DNA of 20,492 nucleotides. It comes from DAINRZ01 sp964634885. GTDB taxonomy: Bacteria > Bacteroidota > Ignavibacteria > Kapaibacteriales > UBA2268. The notes below the pieces were generated by a model. That model did not search any database. It had not been told where the DNA came from and was given only the letters and a program-made list of their open reading frames with translations. Of the stretch, positions 1-9,239 are shown piece after piece. Every line of letters starts with the position of its first letter. Positions within the stretch are counted from its first letter, which is position 1. Where the stretch lies: positions 1 to 20,492 of the forward strand of contig CAZWLN010000073.1 in the NCBI GenBank assembly GCA_964634885.1. The letters run 5' to 3'. Both the position numbers and the translations under genes were made by a program.

Positions 1-221
1 TTAGTGGTCAGTGGCTGGTGGCTGGTGGTTAGTGGCTGGTGGTCAGTGGCTGGTGGTTGGTGGTTGGTGGTTGGTGGCTGGTGGTTGGTGGCTGGTGGCT
101 GGTGGTTGGTGGTTGGTGGATGGTGGATGGTGGTTGGTGGTTGGTGGCTGGTGGTTAGTGGCTGGTGGCTGGTGGTTGGTGGTTAGTGGCTGGTGGTCAG
201 TGGTTGGTGATTGGTGGCTGG
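1..221. repeat. G-rich heptamer tandem array (about 31 units of NTGGTGG)
   Basis: The first 217 bases divide in perfect phase into 31 consecutive 7-bp units of consensus (T/C/A)TGGTGG, with variants TTAGTGG and TCAGTGG scattered through the array; a partial unit CTGG follows at 218-221. The array runs off the left edge, so its true length is unknown. Because 7 is not a multiple of 3, all three plus-strand frames read the same repeating Gly/Trp/Leu/Val peptide, which is why long open frames appear here; I see no start, ribosome site or normal codon use, so they are not genes. One strand is almost free of C, with GG doublets every 3-4 bases, compatible with two-tier G-quadruplexes (inference). 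It lies downstream of nuoN. Confidence 0.93.
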
Positions 222-255
222 TTAAAAGAGTGTGGAGTGAGGAGTGGGTAAGAGT

Positions 256-297
256 AGATGGACACCAGTTCCAAGGTAATAAAGGTGGAGTCCATCT
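256..297. repeat. Fold-back repeat, copy 1
   Basis: AGATGGAC (256-263) pairs with GTCCATCT (290-297) around a 26-nt loop. The right arm belongs to a 22-bp direct repeat (281-302) found again, identical, at 512-533. The left arm resembles the left arm of copy 2. It lies in the gene-free stretch 222-582 between the heptamer array and the nuoN stop; the rest of that stretch is purine-rich, AT-leaning sequence without a supported gene. Confidence 0.7.
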
Positions 298-403
298 TAA
301 GAAGCAAAGGCGATAAAGATATTGAAAGATGAGCATTAGAAGTTAGTATCCATGAAAATATTTCATGCAAATAAGGCTAACTTTAGTAAGGGTGAGAGAA
401 GTA

Positions 404-424
404 GAGACGCAAGGTTTGCGTCTC
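404..424. repeat. Perfect 9-bp palindromic hairpin
   Basis: GAGACGCAA (404-412) is followed by a GGT loop and then TTGCGTCTC (416-424), a perfect 9-bp stem with a 3-nt loop. There is no following T-run on either strand, so it does not look like an intrinsic terminator. It resembles REP-type short palindromes that recur between genes in many genomes; whether it recurs elsewhere in this genome cannot be seen here. Confidence 0.7.
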
Positions 425-447
425 AGGAATTTGGAAAAAGAGTTAGA

Positions 448-528
448 AGATGGACTCCACCTCCAAGATAAGAAAGAGAGATTGGAAGACAGAGTCCACC
501 ACGAAACAAAGAAAGGTGGAGTCCATCT
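448..528. repeat. Fold-back repeat, copy 2
   Basis: A perfect 14-bp inverted repeat: AGATGGACTCCACC at 448-461 against GGTGGAGTCCATCT at 515-528, separated by 53 nt. A third partial arm, GAGTCCACC, lies inside the loop at 492-500. The right arm shares its sequence exactly with copy 1 (281-302 and 512-533). This looks like an intergenic repeat family rather than a terminator, as there is no T-run after the stem on either strand. Confidence 0.75.
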
Positions 529-582
529 TAAGAGGCATAATTTTGGTCAGGACAAGGCAGAAAAAAATTCGAATCGCAAATG

Positions 583-2112
583 CTAAAAGAACTTCTCCGT
601 AATGTTCGTTATCAGCGACGGGAGTACACCGAAGAGAAGGGTTGCAGCGACGGAGACGGCAAGTGCGAATTTGGCGCTTCCTGTCCCTATCTGCGGCTCT
701 TCGCCGTCGGTGGCCTGTGTTGTTGCACTTTCGGGTTCCCTGAAATACATCTGTATCACCAAGCCTATGTAGAAGTACATCGATATAATGGAGGAAATTA
801 CGGCTATGATCGTGAGCCAGGTGTATCCTGCTTCCACCGTGGCAATGAACAGGTAGTATTTCCCGAAGAAGCCTGCAAATGGAGGCAGCCCTGCAAGCGA
901 GAACATAAAGACCGCCATTGCCGCCGAGAGCAGGGGATAGGCTTTACGAAGTCCGGCATAGTCTGCAATGGCGAGGTTGGTTTCGTCGTTGCGTTCGATC
1001 ATGGAAACAACAATGAATGATCCTGTCTGCATGAATAAATAGGCGGCAGAGTAGAAGAGGATGCCGTTCCAGCCGCTGGCGTTTGCGGCAACGACACCCA
1101 TCAGCAGGTAACCTGCATGTGCAACGGAAGAGTATGAGAGCATCCGTTTGACGTTCTTCTGTATCAGCGCAGTCAGGTTGCCGATGAGCATGGTTGCTGC
1201 CGAGATGACAGCAAGTATCATCTGCCCCGTCCCGGAACTGATGACGGATTGGGTGGAGGCCGCGTCGGGGACAATTAAGGCCCTGCCGACGATGACAAAG
1301 GCAATGATGGCTGCGGCCTTGCCGGCGGCGCTCATGAATCCGGAGATGACGGTGGGAGAGCCGTGATAGACATCGGGCGCCCACTGATGGAAGGGGAAGG
1401 CTGCAATCTTGAATCCCAGGCCAACAATCAGCAGGCCCAGGCCGATATTCAGATAGAATGGATTTATTCCCGTACCGGTCATGATCTTATTGTAGATGAT
1501 CGACAGGTCGAGTGAGCCTGTTGCGCCGTAAACCATGGCAATGCCGTAAAGAAGGAAACCGGTGGCAAAGCAGCCGAGAAGGAAGTATTTGAGGGCGGCT
1601 TCAACAGAGCGGGGGCGCTTACGGAAATAGCCTGCAAGGGCATAGAAGCAGATGGACATGATCTCGATGCCGATGAACAGCAGCAGGAAATTCGCTGCAT
1701 GGCCGATGAACATCATGCCGCTGACGGCGAAAACTATTAGTGAATAGAACTCGCTGTATTCATCGTATTCCCTGAGTATGTATGGCCTGGCGGCAAGCAG
1801 GGTAAGGATTCCACCTATGCAGAACAATATGTCCATGAAAGAAGCATAACCACCTATCGTAATCATATTGAGCAGGTTGAGGGAAGCCAGGTTGCCGGCG
1901 GCTGCCGAATAGGCATAATTAATATCTTCAGGTGTGGCAGGAAGGGTGAAACCTGCAAACAGGGCCGTAACAGCCAGTCCGGCAATTGAAAAATAGTACA
2001 CTGCTTTCCTGCTGCGCCCGATTGCGTCGATCAGCAGGTTGACGATCGAGAACCCGAAGATCAGGATGAGCGGCGAAGCTAATATATATTCATTTCCCAA
2101 GTCCATATTCAC
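583..2112 (-). CDS. nuoN: NADH-quinone oxidoreductase subunit N (complex I, NuoN)
   Basis: One of the three antiporter-like subunits of the complex I membrane arm, coupling quinone reduction to ion translocation across the inner membrane. About 14 hydrophobic segments are visible over 509 residues, near the usual length for the family. The expected charged residues are present: Glu150 in FIGIEIMSICFYAL, Lys175 in EAALKYFLLG, Lys235 in GFKIAAFPFHQWAPDVYHG and Lys265 in SAAGKAAA. The start is ambiguous: GTG at 2112 is 4 nt from an AAGG (2117-2120), while ATG at 2106 lies 10 nt from it; the two differ by two residues. It is last in nuoL-nuoM-nuoN, 17 bp behind nuoM. A run of seven T on the coding strand follows the stop but without a strong hairpin. 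Confidence 0.97.
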   Translation of the reverse strand: MNMDLGNEYILASPLILIFGFSIVNLLIDAIGRSRKAVYYFSIAGLAVTALFAGFTLPATPEDINYAYSAAAGNLASLNLLNMITIGGYASFMDILFCIGGILTLLAARPYILREYDEYSEFYSLIVFAVSGMMFIGHAANFLLLFIGIEIMSICFYALAGYFRKRPRSVEAALKYFLLGCFATGFLLYGIAMVYGATGSLDLSIIYNKIMTGTGINPFYLNIGLGLLIVGLGFKIAAFPFHQWAPDVYHGSPTVISGFMSAAGKAAAIIAFVIVGRALIVPDAASTQSVISSGTGQMILAVISAATMLIGNLTALIQKNVKRMLSYSSVAHAGYLLMGVVAANASGWNGILFYSAAYLFMQTGSFIVVSMIERNDETNLAIADYAGLRKAYPLLSAAMAVFMFSLAGLPPFAGFFGKYYLFIATVEAGYTWLTIIAVISSIISMYFYIGLVIQMYFREPESATTQATDGEEPQIGTGSAKFALAVSVAATLLFGVLPSLITNITEKFF

Positions 2113-2129
2113 ATTACCTTATTTTCTGT

Positions 2130-3752
2130 TTATTGAATTTTAACACTTTCAAGTTCGACGTCAGGTTTCTTTTTTGTCGGTGGTTTTTCCTGGTGAAGAC
2201 TGTCGGCTTTCGGCCCGCCGAAAGGAGCATCCAGCCCCTTTGTCACACAGAGTTTATTGACAAGCTGCCGGGTGGAACTCTCCGACACACCCATGAAAGT
2301 TTTTGGATAGACACCGATCCAGACGATGAACAGTACAATCGGCAGGAATGCCGCCCACTCCCGCTTGTTGATGTCCTTCAGTTCTTTGTTCGCAGGATTG
2401 TCGATGGTGCCGAACATCACTCTCTGGAACATCCACAACAGGTAAACGGCAGCGAATATTACTCCGGTAGCGCTGACAATCGTGAACCATTTCGAAGCGA
2501 GTACAGGCGACTCGAAAGCGCCGAGAAGGGTCAGGTATTCCCCGACAAATCCGTTAAGGCCCGGCAGGCCTACGGATGCAAGCATGGCAATGGCGAAGAA
2601 AACCGTGAAGGCTGGCATTACCCTGGCAATGCCTCCAAACTCGGCAATCTCCCTTGTATGTCTCCTCTCATAGATCATACCCACAGCGAGGAAGAGCATC
2701 CCGGTGGACAGGCCGTGGTTGACCATCTGGATGATGGCTCCCTGGAGGCCTGTTGCCGTCATCGAAAAAATACCGAGGACAACAAATCCGAGGTGGCTGA
2801 CGGAGGAGTATGCCACGAGCCTCTTGACGTCGGTTTGTACCATCGACACCAGAGCGCCGTATATTATGCCGATTACTGCTAAGATGGATATAATGGAAGC
2901 AAAATCTATCGATGCCTGGGGGAACAATTCCAGGTTGAACCTGACGAGGCCGTAAGTTCCCATTTTCAGTAACACACCCGCCAGTATTATCGAACCGGGG
3001 GTGGGCGCTTCGGTATGTGCGTCGGGCAGCCAGGTGTGAAGGGGAAACAACGGTACTTTGATGCAGAAGGACAGCGCAAAAGCGATGAACAGCCACTTCT
3101 GGACGCCGATTTCAATAGGCGCCGATGCCAGCGCTTCCCTGATTGCCAGGTAATTCGACGTAAAGCCCGAATCGAGCCGGAGTATCTCTGTGGCTACATG
3201 GTGCCCGAGCCAGACGATGGCCACGAGCATGAACAGCGAGCCGACAACTGTGAAGATGAAGAATTTCACTGCTGCGTAGATCTTGTCTTTGCCGCCCCAA
3301 ACGCCAATTATGAAATACATTGGGATTAGTATCAGTTCCCAAAAGATATAGAACAAAAAGAGGTCCAGGGATGAAAATACGCCAATCATCGCGAACTGCA
3401 GCACCAGGAGCATAATATAATACTCTTTGTGCCTTTTGGTGATGGAGCCGAAGGAAGCCAGCACAGCTACCGGCATGATGAAAGTGGTAAGCATCACCAG
3501 GAGAAGGGACATGCCGTCCAGGCCGAGCCGGAATCCGGCGTCGATCTGGCTAATCCACTGCTCGTCGATCATGAACTGGAAGCCCGGGTTGTTGCGGTCG
3601 AAACCGAAGAACAGAAACAGAGAAGCTGCGAATGTCAGCACAGACACCGCGAGAGTAATATATTTGAAGGCTTTTTCGTTGTCCCTGTTAATAAACAGCA
3701 GAAGTAAAGCGCCTGCCAGAGGTAAGAAGAGAGTTATCAACAGTTCGGTCAT
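2130..3752 (-). CDS. nuoM: NADH-quinone oxidoreductase subunit M (complex I, NuoM)
   Basis: The second antiporter-like membrane subunit of complex I. The 540-residue protein is almost entirely membrane helices and carries the family's proton-path residues: Glu139 in the FYIFWELILIPMYFIIG helix, Lys232 in SFCIKVPLFPLHTWLPDAH and Lys263 in LLKMGTYGLVR. It is somewhat longer than typical NuoM because the last 35 or so residues form a hydrophilic, Lys/Pro/Glu-rich tail after the final helix; the tail has no family signature that I recognise. The ATG at 3752 has no clear Shine-Dalgarno site, and the gap from nuoL is 32 bp, so translation may depend on co-transcription with nuoL. Confidence 0.97.
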   Translation of the reverse strand: MTELLITLFLPLAGALLLLFINRDNEKAFKYITLAVSVLTFAASLFLFFGFDRNNPGFQFMIDEQWISQIDAGFRLGLDGMSLLLVMLTTFIMPVAVLASFGSITKRHKEYYIMLLVLQFAMIGVFSSLDLFLFYIFWELILIPMYFIIGVWGGKDKIYAAVKFFIFTVVGSLFMLVAIVWLGHHVATEILRLDSGFTSNYLAIREALASAPIEIGVQKWLFIAFALSFCIKVPLFPLHTWLPDAHTEAPTPGSIILAGVLLKMGTYGLVRFNLELFPQASIDFASIISILAVIGIIYGALVSMVQTDVKRLVAYSSVSHLGFVVLGIFSMTATGLQGAIIQMVNHGLSTGMLFLAVGMIYERRHTREIAEFGGIARVMPAFTVFFAIAMLASVGLPGLNGFVGEYLTLLGAFESPVLASKWFTIVSATGVIFAAVYLLWMFQRVMFGTIDNPANKELKDINKREWAAFLPIVLFIVWIGVYPKTFMGVSESSTRQLVNKLCVTKGLDAPFGGPKADSLHQEKPPTKKKPDVELESVKIQ

Positions 3753-3784
3753 ATAGCTTTATTACTTATTGTCAAACAAATTAG

Positions 3785-5749
<1,965 letters not shown>

Positions 5750-5974
5750 ATATACCTGATAATAAATTTTTCAAAAAAATTAAATAATATCATTAATTAT
5801 TTAAGTCTCAATTTATATATTGCATTTTAATCAGTTTTTCAAAATACAAAACATAAATTGATTAAACAAAATAAATCAATTTTATGAAAAGGACAGGAAA
5901 ACAAAAGAGAAGAGAATAAAATTATATGAAAGACAAAAACGTTATTGAAAAAAGTGAAATGGTAACTGAAAGCA
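5750..5974. promoter_or_regulatory. Divergent nuoL / clpS intergenic region with inverted repeat
   Basis: This strongly AT-rich spacer must contain the promoters for nuoLMN (leftward) and clpS (rightward), because both genes start here and point apart. It holds a perfect 9-bp inverted repeat, AAATTGATT at 5855-5863 and AATCAATTT at 5874-5882, with a 10-nt spacer. Reading leftward, TATGTTTTG is near the Bacteroidota -7 motif TAnnTTTG, with a TTG about 21 nt upstream; this promoter call is tentative. The half-sites resemble FNR boxes (TTGAT/ATCAA) but the 12-nt spacing between them is wrong for FNR. Confidence 0.45.
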
Positions 5975-5985
5975 ATGAAGACTGA
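5926..5985 (+). other. Possible short leader ORF overlapping the clpS start
   Basis: An ATG at 5926 opens a 19-codon frame ending in TGA at 5983-5985, overlapping the clpS start (5975) by 11 nt in another frame. The predicted peptide is charged and has no recognisable motif, and there is no good ribosome site before it. It could couple translation to clpS or be chance in AT-rich DNA. Confidence 0.2.
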
Positions 5986-6277
5986 GCAGATTAGATCGGA
6001 GCAGACACAGGAACTCGAACTCATGGAGATCGACTCCGCCGATTCGACGACAAGCCCTGCCAAGGTGATACTTTACAACGATGACTGGCATACTTTCGAC
6101 GAAGTGATTAACCAGATTATTAAGGCAATCAAATGCCCCCACGACAAGGCGGAAGCTCTGACCTGGGAAGTACACAACAAGGGCAAAGCATGTGTTTATA
6201 CCGGCGTAATGAATGAATGTCTCAGGGTCAGCTCCATTCTCGAAGAGATATCTCTTCACACACAGATCGAATACTAA
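5975..6277 (+). CDS. clpS: ATP-dependent Clp protease adaptor ClpS
   Basis: A small cytoplasmic adaptor that binds N-degron substrates and delivers them to ClpAP-type proteases. The 100-residue protein has an unstructured N-terminus (about 1-28) and then the ClpS core. The ligand-pocket motif is visible as ILYNDDWHTFDEV (Asn35-Asp36-Asp37) and the conserved His67 is in WEVHNKGKA. The core ends LHTQIEY, as in the Bacteroidota-type ClpS proteins with a VHNKGK/YTG region, rather than the proteobacterial pattern. Its stop codon overlaps the stop of the convergent acidic gene by 3 nt (6274-6277). No clpA is in the window, so the partner ATPase must be elsewhere. Confidence 0.93.
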   Translation: MKTEQIRSEQTQELELMEIDSADSTTSPAKVILYNDDWHTFDEVINQIIKAIKCPHDKAEALTWEVHNKGKACVYTGVMNECLRVSSILEEISLHTQIEY

Positions 6278-7062
6278 TTGACTTCTTCGTCATCACTTAG
6301 TGGCTCGTCAAACGGGTCCAGGCCCGAAAAGCTTTCGTCGGTCATGATCTCATCGTCAGGAAAGTCCTCAGGCAGTCCTTCTTCATCCGAAGGTTCCATC
6401 CCGTCGGCCTTGTAATAATCATCATCAATCGTGAAATTCTTTGCTTCTTCGCCGTCAACGATACTGATGTTGTCGTCGCCTTCCGTTTCGCCTGGGTCGC
6501 CGATTCCCAGTTCAATGTTCGTCCTTTCGCCGCAGGCACACAGTACTTCAATATTTGTAATGTCGCCGTCGTCGTTGCGGTGAACTATTACCGTGGTTTT
6601 CCTGTCCCCCTTGCTCATGTGGGTCGGATCATCGGCAATCTTGACGCTCTTACCTTTATCGACAATTCTTTCCGAGGGTATCCTGTTGCCGGAACCGATG
6701 CCTTCCAGTTTACCCGTGATGTTCTTCATGACCAGGAAGTCTTTGAATGTTTTAGAGTATATCTCCTGTTGTGTTTTGTTGTCCTCTTCCGACTGGTACG
6801 TATCGTCGAAATACTCCCTTTTGTGGCGTTCAAAGTCGTAATCCAGGATGGAGTCTATGTCAAGTTCGGGCGGTTCTTCCTTCTGTTCATCTTCGGTTTC
6901 CGAATCTAAGTCTTCTTCGGATTCTTCTTCATTTTCGCTGTCGTCGTCGGAGTGCCTGTTAATTACGTCGTCCGAATCGAACTCTTCGGGGAAAGGAGTC
7001 TCATTGCCAAAGAAGTCATCTCTTTCTTCTTCGTTACCATCAAAATTCTCATCTTCAGTCAT
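6274..7062 (-). CDS. Highly acidic protein of unknown function with a CxC motif
   Basis: I do not recognise this 262-residue protein. It has three parts: an extremely Asp/Glu-rich N-terminal region (about 1-95, including runs such as DDDSENEEESEEDLDSE), a central segment of mixed composition (about 96-187) that looks folded, and a second acidic tail (about 188-262). The central part ends in a strand-like stretch VIVHRNDDGDITNIEVLCACG with the only two cysteines, Cys175 and Cys177, which could bind a metal or form a redox pair (inference). A GGAG ribosome site precedes the ATG. It lies 18 bp behind cheB on the same strand, so the two are probably co-transcribed and it may act in a signalling or motility-related process. 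It converges on and overlaps clpS by a few bases. Confidence 0.75.
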   Translation of the reverse strand: MTEDENFDGNEEERDDFFGNETPFPEEFDSDDVINRHSDDDSENEEESEEDLDSETEDEQKEEPPELDIDSILDYDFERHKREYFDDTYQSEEDNKTQQEIYSKTFKDFLVMKNITGKLEGIGSGNRIPSERIVDKGKSVKIADDPTHMSKGDRKTTVIVHRNDDGDITNIEVLCACGERTNIELGIGDPGETEGDDNISIVDGEEAKNFTIDDDYYKADGMEPSDEEGLPEDFPDDEIMTDESFSGLDPFDEPLSDDEEVN

Positions 7063-7080
7063 AAATTACTCCGGATTAAT

Positions 7081-8181
7081 TCAGACAGGTTTTAATGCAT
7101 TCAGCCCGAACAGGGAACATAATGCGTTGGCGATATTGTCTAATGGTTGTATTTCATTGGCGGCATTGGCGCTGATGACGGCTTTAACCATGCCGGCTAC
7201 TACACAGGTGTCCACGTCCTGGGAGATGATGTAGCCTCCAGAAGAGGACAATTTTGTGTAACTGACGCTTCCGTCGCTGCCCATGCCGGTCATCATGACA
7301 CCCACCACCTGGTTGTTGTAGGACTCGAGAAGCGAGTTCATCGTTACTTCGACACTGGGTTTGTAGAGTGAGTCCGCAGGGTTATCCGTAACAATGATTC
7401 GTTGTCTTTTTGTCATGACCATCTGTTTGCCGCCGGGAGCAAAGTACACATTGCCCGGTTCGGGGATGTCGTTGTCGGAAGCTTCTTTGACTTTCAGTTC
7501 CGAGCTGCGGTCCAGTCTGTCGGCGAGGCTCTTGGTGAAGCCGGGAGGCATATGCTGCTCGATGAATATCGGAACGGGGAAGTTGCCGGGGATAAGCGGA
7601 ATGACGTGTTTCAGCGCTTCGGGCCCGCCGGTAGATATTCCGATGTTTACTGCCTTGATTGATTCTTTTTTGGGTTTGGTTCCCGGCCTCAGTTTGTAAA
7701 GCTTGCTGTTTTCTTCTATCCTTGCATCAATCTCGGAGCTTGTCATCCTTTGCAGCAGTTTGTTGCGGTTGATGCGGTTCCGCAGGTTGGAATTGCGGCC
7801 GATCTCCTTTACCTTGGCAAGGATTTCCTGTCTCATGGAGTCCATGTCCCTGAAAGCCGGTTTTTTTGTAATGAAATCGATTGCTCCGCTGGAAAGGGCT
7901 TCAATTGTTGCCTCGGCTCCTTCCATTGTAAGGGTTGAAATCATTATTACAGGTGTGGGGTTAGTGTCCATTATTACTTTGAGCGCTTCAAGGCCGTTCA
8001 TTTCGGGCATCTCGACGTCCATTGTAATGACGTCCGGTTTGAGTTCCCTTGCTTTTTCAACACCTTCGCGTCCGTTCTGTGCAGAGCCGATAATTTCTAT
8101 TTCTTCATCGGTCAGAATGGTGGATATGGCCTTTCTCATGAAAAAGGAATCATCGACTATTAATACTCTTATTTTACTCAT
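7081..8181 (-). CDS. cheB: Chemotaxis response regulator / protein-glutamate methylesterase CheB
   Basis: A response regulator whose effector domain demethylates (and deamidates) glutamates on chemoreceptors. Receiver domain at about 3-125: acidic pocket Asp10/Asp11, phospho-acceptor Asp55 in ITMDVEMPEMNG, and Lys106 or Lys107 before Pro108. After a linker (about 130-175) comes the methylesterase domain with its triad visible: Ser183 in GISTGGPEAL, His210 in EQHMPPGF, and Asp303 in MTGMGSDG. The 366-residue length is normal. No cheR, cheA, cheW or receptor gene is nearby, so it is an orphan here; a small acidic CxC protein follows 18 bp later. An AGGA lies very close to the ATG. Confidence 0.96.
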   Translation of the reverse strand: MSKIRVLIVDDSFFMRKAISTILTDEEIEIIGSAQNGREGVEKARELKPDVITMDVEMPEMNGLEALKVIMDTNPTPVIMISTLTMEGAEATIEALSSGAIDFITKKPAFRDMDSMRQEILAKVKEIGRNSNLRNRINRNKLLQRMTSSEIDARIEENSKLYKLRPGTKPKKESIKAVNIGISTGGPEALKHVIPLIPGNFPVPIFIEQHMPPGFTKSLADRLDRSSELKVKEASDNDIPEPGNVYFAPGGKQMVMTKRQRIIVTDNPADSLYKPSVEVTMNSLLESYNNQVVGVMMTGMGSDGSVSYTKLSSSGGYIISQDVDTCVVAGMVKAVISANAANEIQPLDNIANALCSLFGLNALKPV

Positions 8182-8266
8182 TATCCTGATAAAATTTATG
8201 AATATAATAATTTAGAAAAAGAAAAATTAAGAAATATTCATAACATATGCAAAATGTAAAAATAAT

Positions 8267-8534
8267 AGGTTCTTCGCTATTTAGTATGGGTTAAAAGTGT
8301 CTATCATTGAAAAAATGGGTATTATCAGCAATAGGCGAACTGACAATAATACAGTAATAATGCGCCATTACATACCCCCCAGCCCCCTCTTGCCAGAGGG
8401 GGAGCGCTGTGTCAGGTCTAAACCCCTCTAAGAAGAGTGGTGGCTGCGTCAGCAGCCGGGGTGTGCCCATTGAAATTTGGAAAATAAATATTTGATTTTC
8501 TTCAATATTTACCCACTACAAATAGCGAAGAGCC
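8267..8534. mobile_element. MITE-like fold-back element with terminal inverted repeats
   Basis: The ends form an imperfect inverted repeat of about 25 bp: GGTTCTTCGCTATTT at 8268-8282, continuing to 8293, against AAATAGCGAAGAGCC at 8520-8534, with the arm extending inward to 8510. The 9-bp direct repeat AAAAATAAT sits on both sides (8258-8266 and 8535-8543), as a target-site duplication would. Further nested pairs lie inside (CATACCCC at 8371-8378 with GGGGTGTG at 8457-8464; ATGGG with CCCAT), so the transcript could fold into one long stem. The core has the hairpins CCCCCTCT-TGCC-AGAGGGGG (8383-8402) and GGCTGC-GTCA-GCAGCC (8442-8457). There is no gene inside. It fills most of the 426-bp cheB-rluE spacer (8182-8607). 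Confidence 0.6.
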
Positions 8535-8607
8535 AAAAATAATTGGTACTTAACTTTACAGAGGAGATTAATCGTAAAGGATCCGGTAAGTAATTCCGGC
8601 CTGTTGT

Positions 8608-9231
8608 TTAATACCTGTATTTTTGCTGTGAACGGATGTTTAGCTGTGAATAGACATAATCCTCACGGAGCTGTTTGGAGTCGCCGGGTTTAAGTCCTCC
8701 GAGGCCGATTTCGCCGATGGCGACACGTACAATCCTCAGCGCAGGGAAACCGACATTTGCGGCCATTTTCCTTATCTGCCTGTTTTTCCCTTCGGTAATT
8801 GTAATCCTGATCCAGGACGTTGGCTGGTTCTCCCTGAACCTGATGGGCGGATTTCTTTCGGGCAGCCAGGGTTCGGATTTCAGTTTCTCGGCTTTGCAGG
8901 GCTTTGTTGTGTATGGCCCGTCGTCCAGTTTGATTGTCACTCCTTTCCGGAGAGAGTAAAGAGCGCTTTCATCTATGTCTCCCTCCACCTGAACAAGGTA
9001 TTCCTTGGTTTGCTTCTGGTCCGGGTCCAGGACAGCGGTCTTCAGGTAATTGTCGTTGGTAAGAAGCATCAGTCCTTCACTGTCGTAGTCGAGCCTACCG
9101 ACTGAATAGACATCCCTGTCGAACCTGAAATAGTCCGAAAGGCACTTTTTGCCGTCCTTCGGTGAAAACTGGGATAAAACCTGGTAGGGTTTATAAATCA
9201 GATAGTATTTCTTTACTTGTTCTTTTCCCAT
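8608..9231 (-). CDS. rluE: 23S rRNA pseudouridine(2457) synthase RluE
   Basis: Isomerises a uridine of 23S rRNA (U2457 in E. coli) to pseudouridine. The 207-residue protein is of the RsuA/RluB/E/F family without an S4 domain, as expected for RluE. The catalytic motif is GRLDYDSEGLMLLTND with Asp48. The RluE-specific block RNPPIR followed by PTSW, and the downstream EGKNRQIRKM and VGFPALRIVR motifs, match E. coli RluE closely from memory. Start at 9231: an AGGA (9238-9241) lies 6 nt before the ATG, inside the end of the preceding gene. It is the last gene of a three-gene overlapping cluster, 8 bp behind the HEAT-like gene. Confidence 0.93.
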   Translation of the reverse strand: MGKEQVKKYYLIYKPYQVLSQFSPKDGKKCLSDYFRFDRDVYSVGRLDYDSEGLMLLTNDNYLKTAVLDPDQKQTKEYLVQVEGDIDESALYSLRKGVTIKLDDGPYTTKPCKAEKLKSEPWLPERNPPIRFRENQPTSWIRITITEGKNRQIRKMAANVGFPALRIVRVAIGEIGLGGLKPGDSKQLREDYVYSQLNIRSQQKYRY

Positions 9232-9239
9232 TACAATTC

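Noticed and set aside
4..336. Long open frames on both strands across the heptamer array
   Set aside because: They are translations of a 7-bp repeat in every frame, with no ribosome site and no normal composition.
404..424. Terminator of nuoN
   Set aside because: It is a strong hairpin, but no T-run follows on the minus strand and it lies about 160 bp beyond the stop.
580..1020. 146-codon plus-strand frame opposite the end of nuoN
   Set aside because: Antisense shadow of a clear nuoN; composition is that of a reversed membrane-protein gene.
2133..2882. 249-codon plus-strand frame opposite nuoM
   Set aside because: Shadow frame of a well-supported gene; no motif of its own.
5855..5882. FNR-type binding site
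   Set aside because: The half-sites TTGAT and ATCAA are 12 nt apart rather than the 4 nt needed for FNR.
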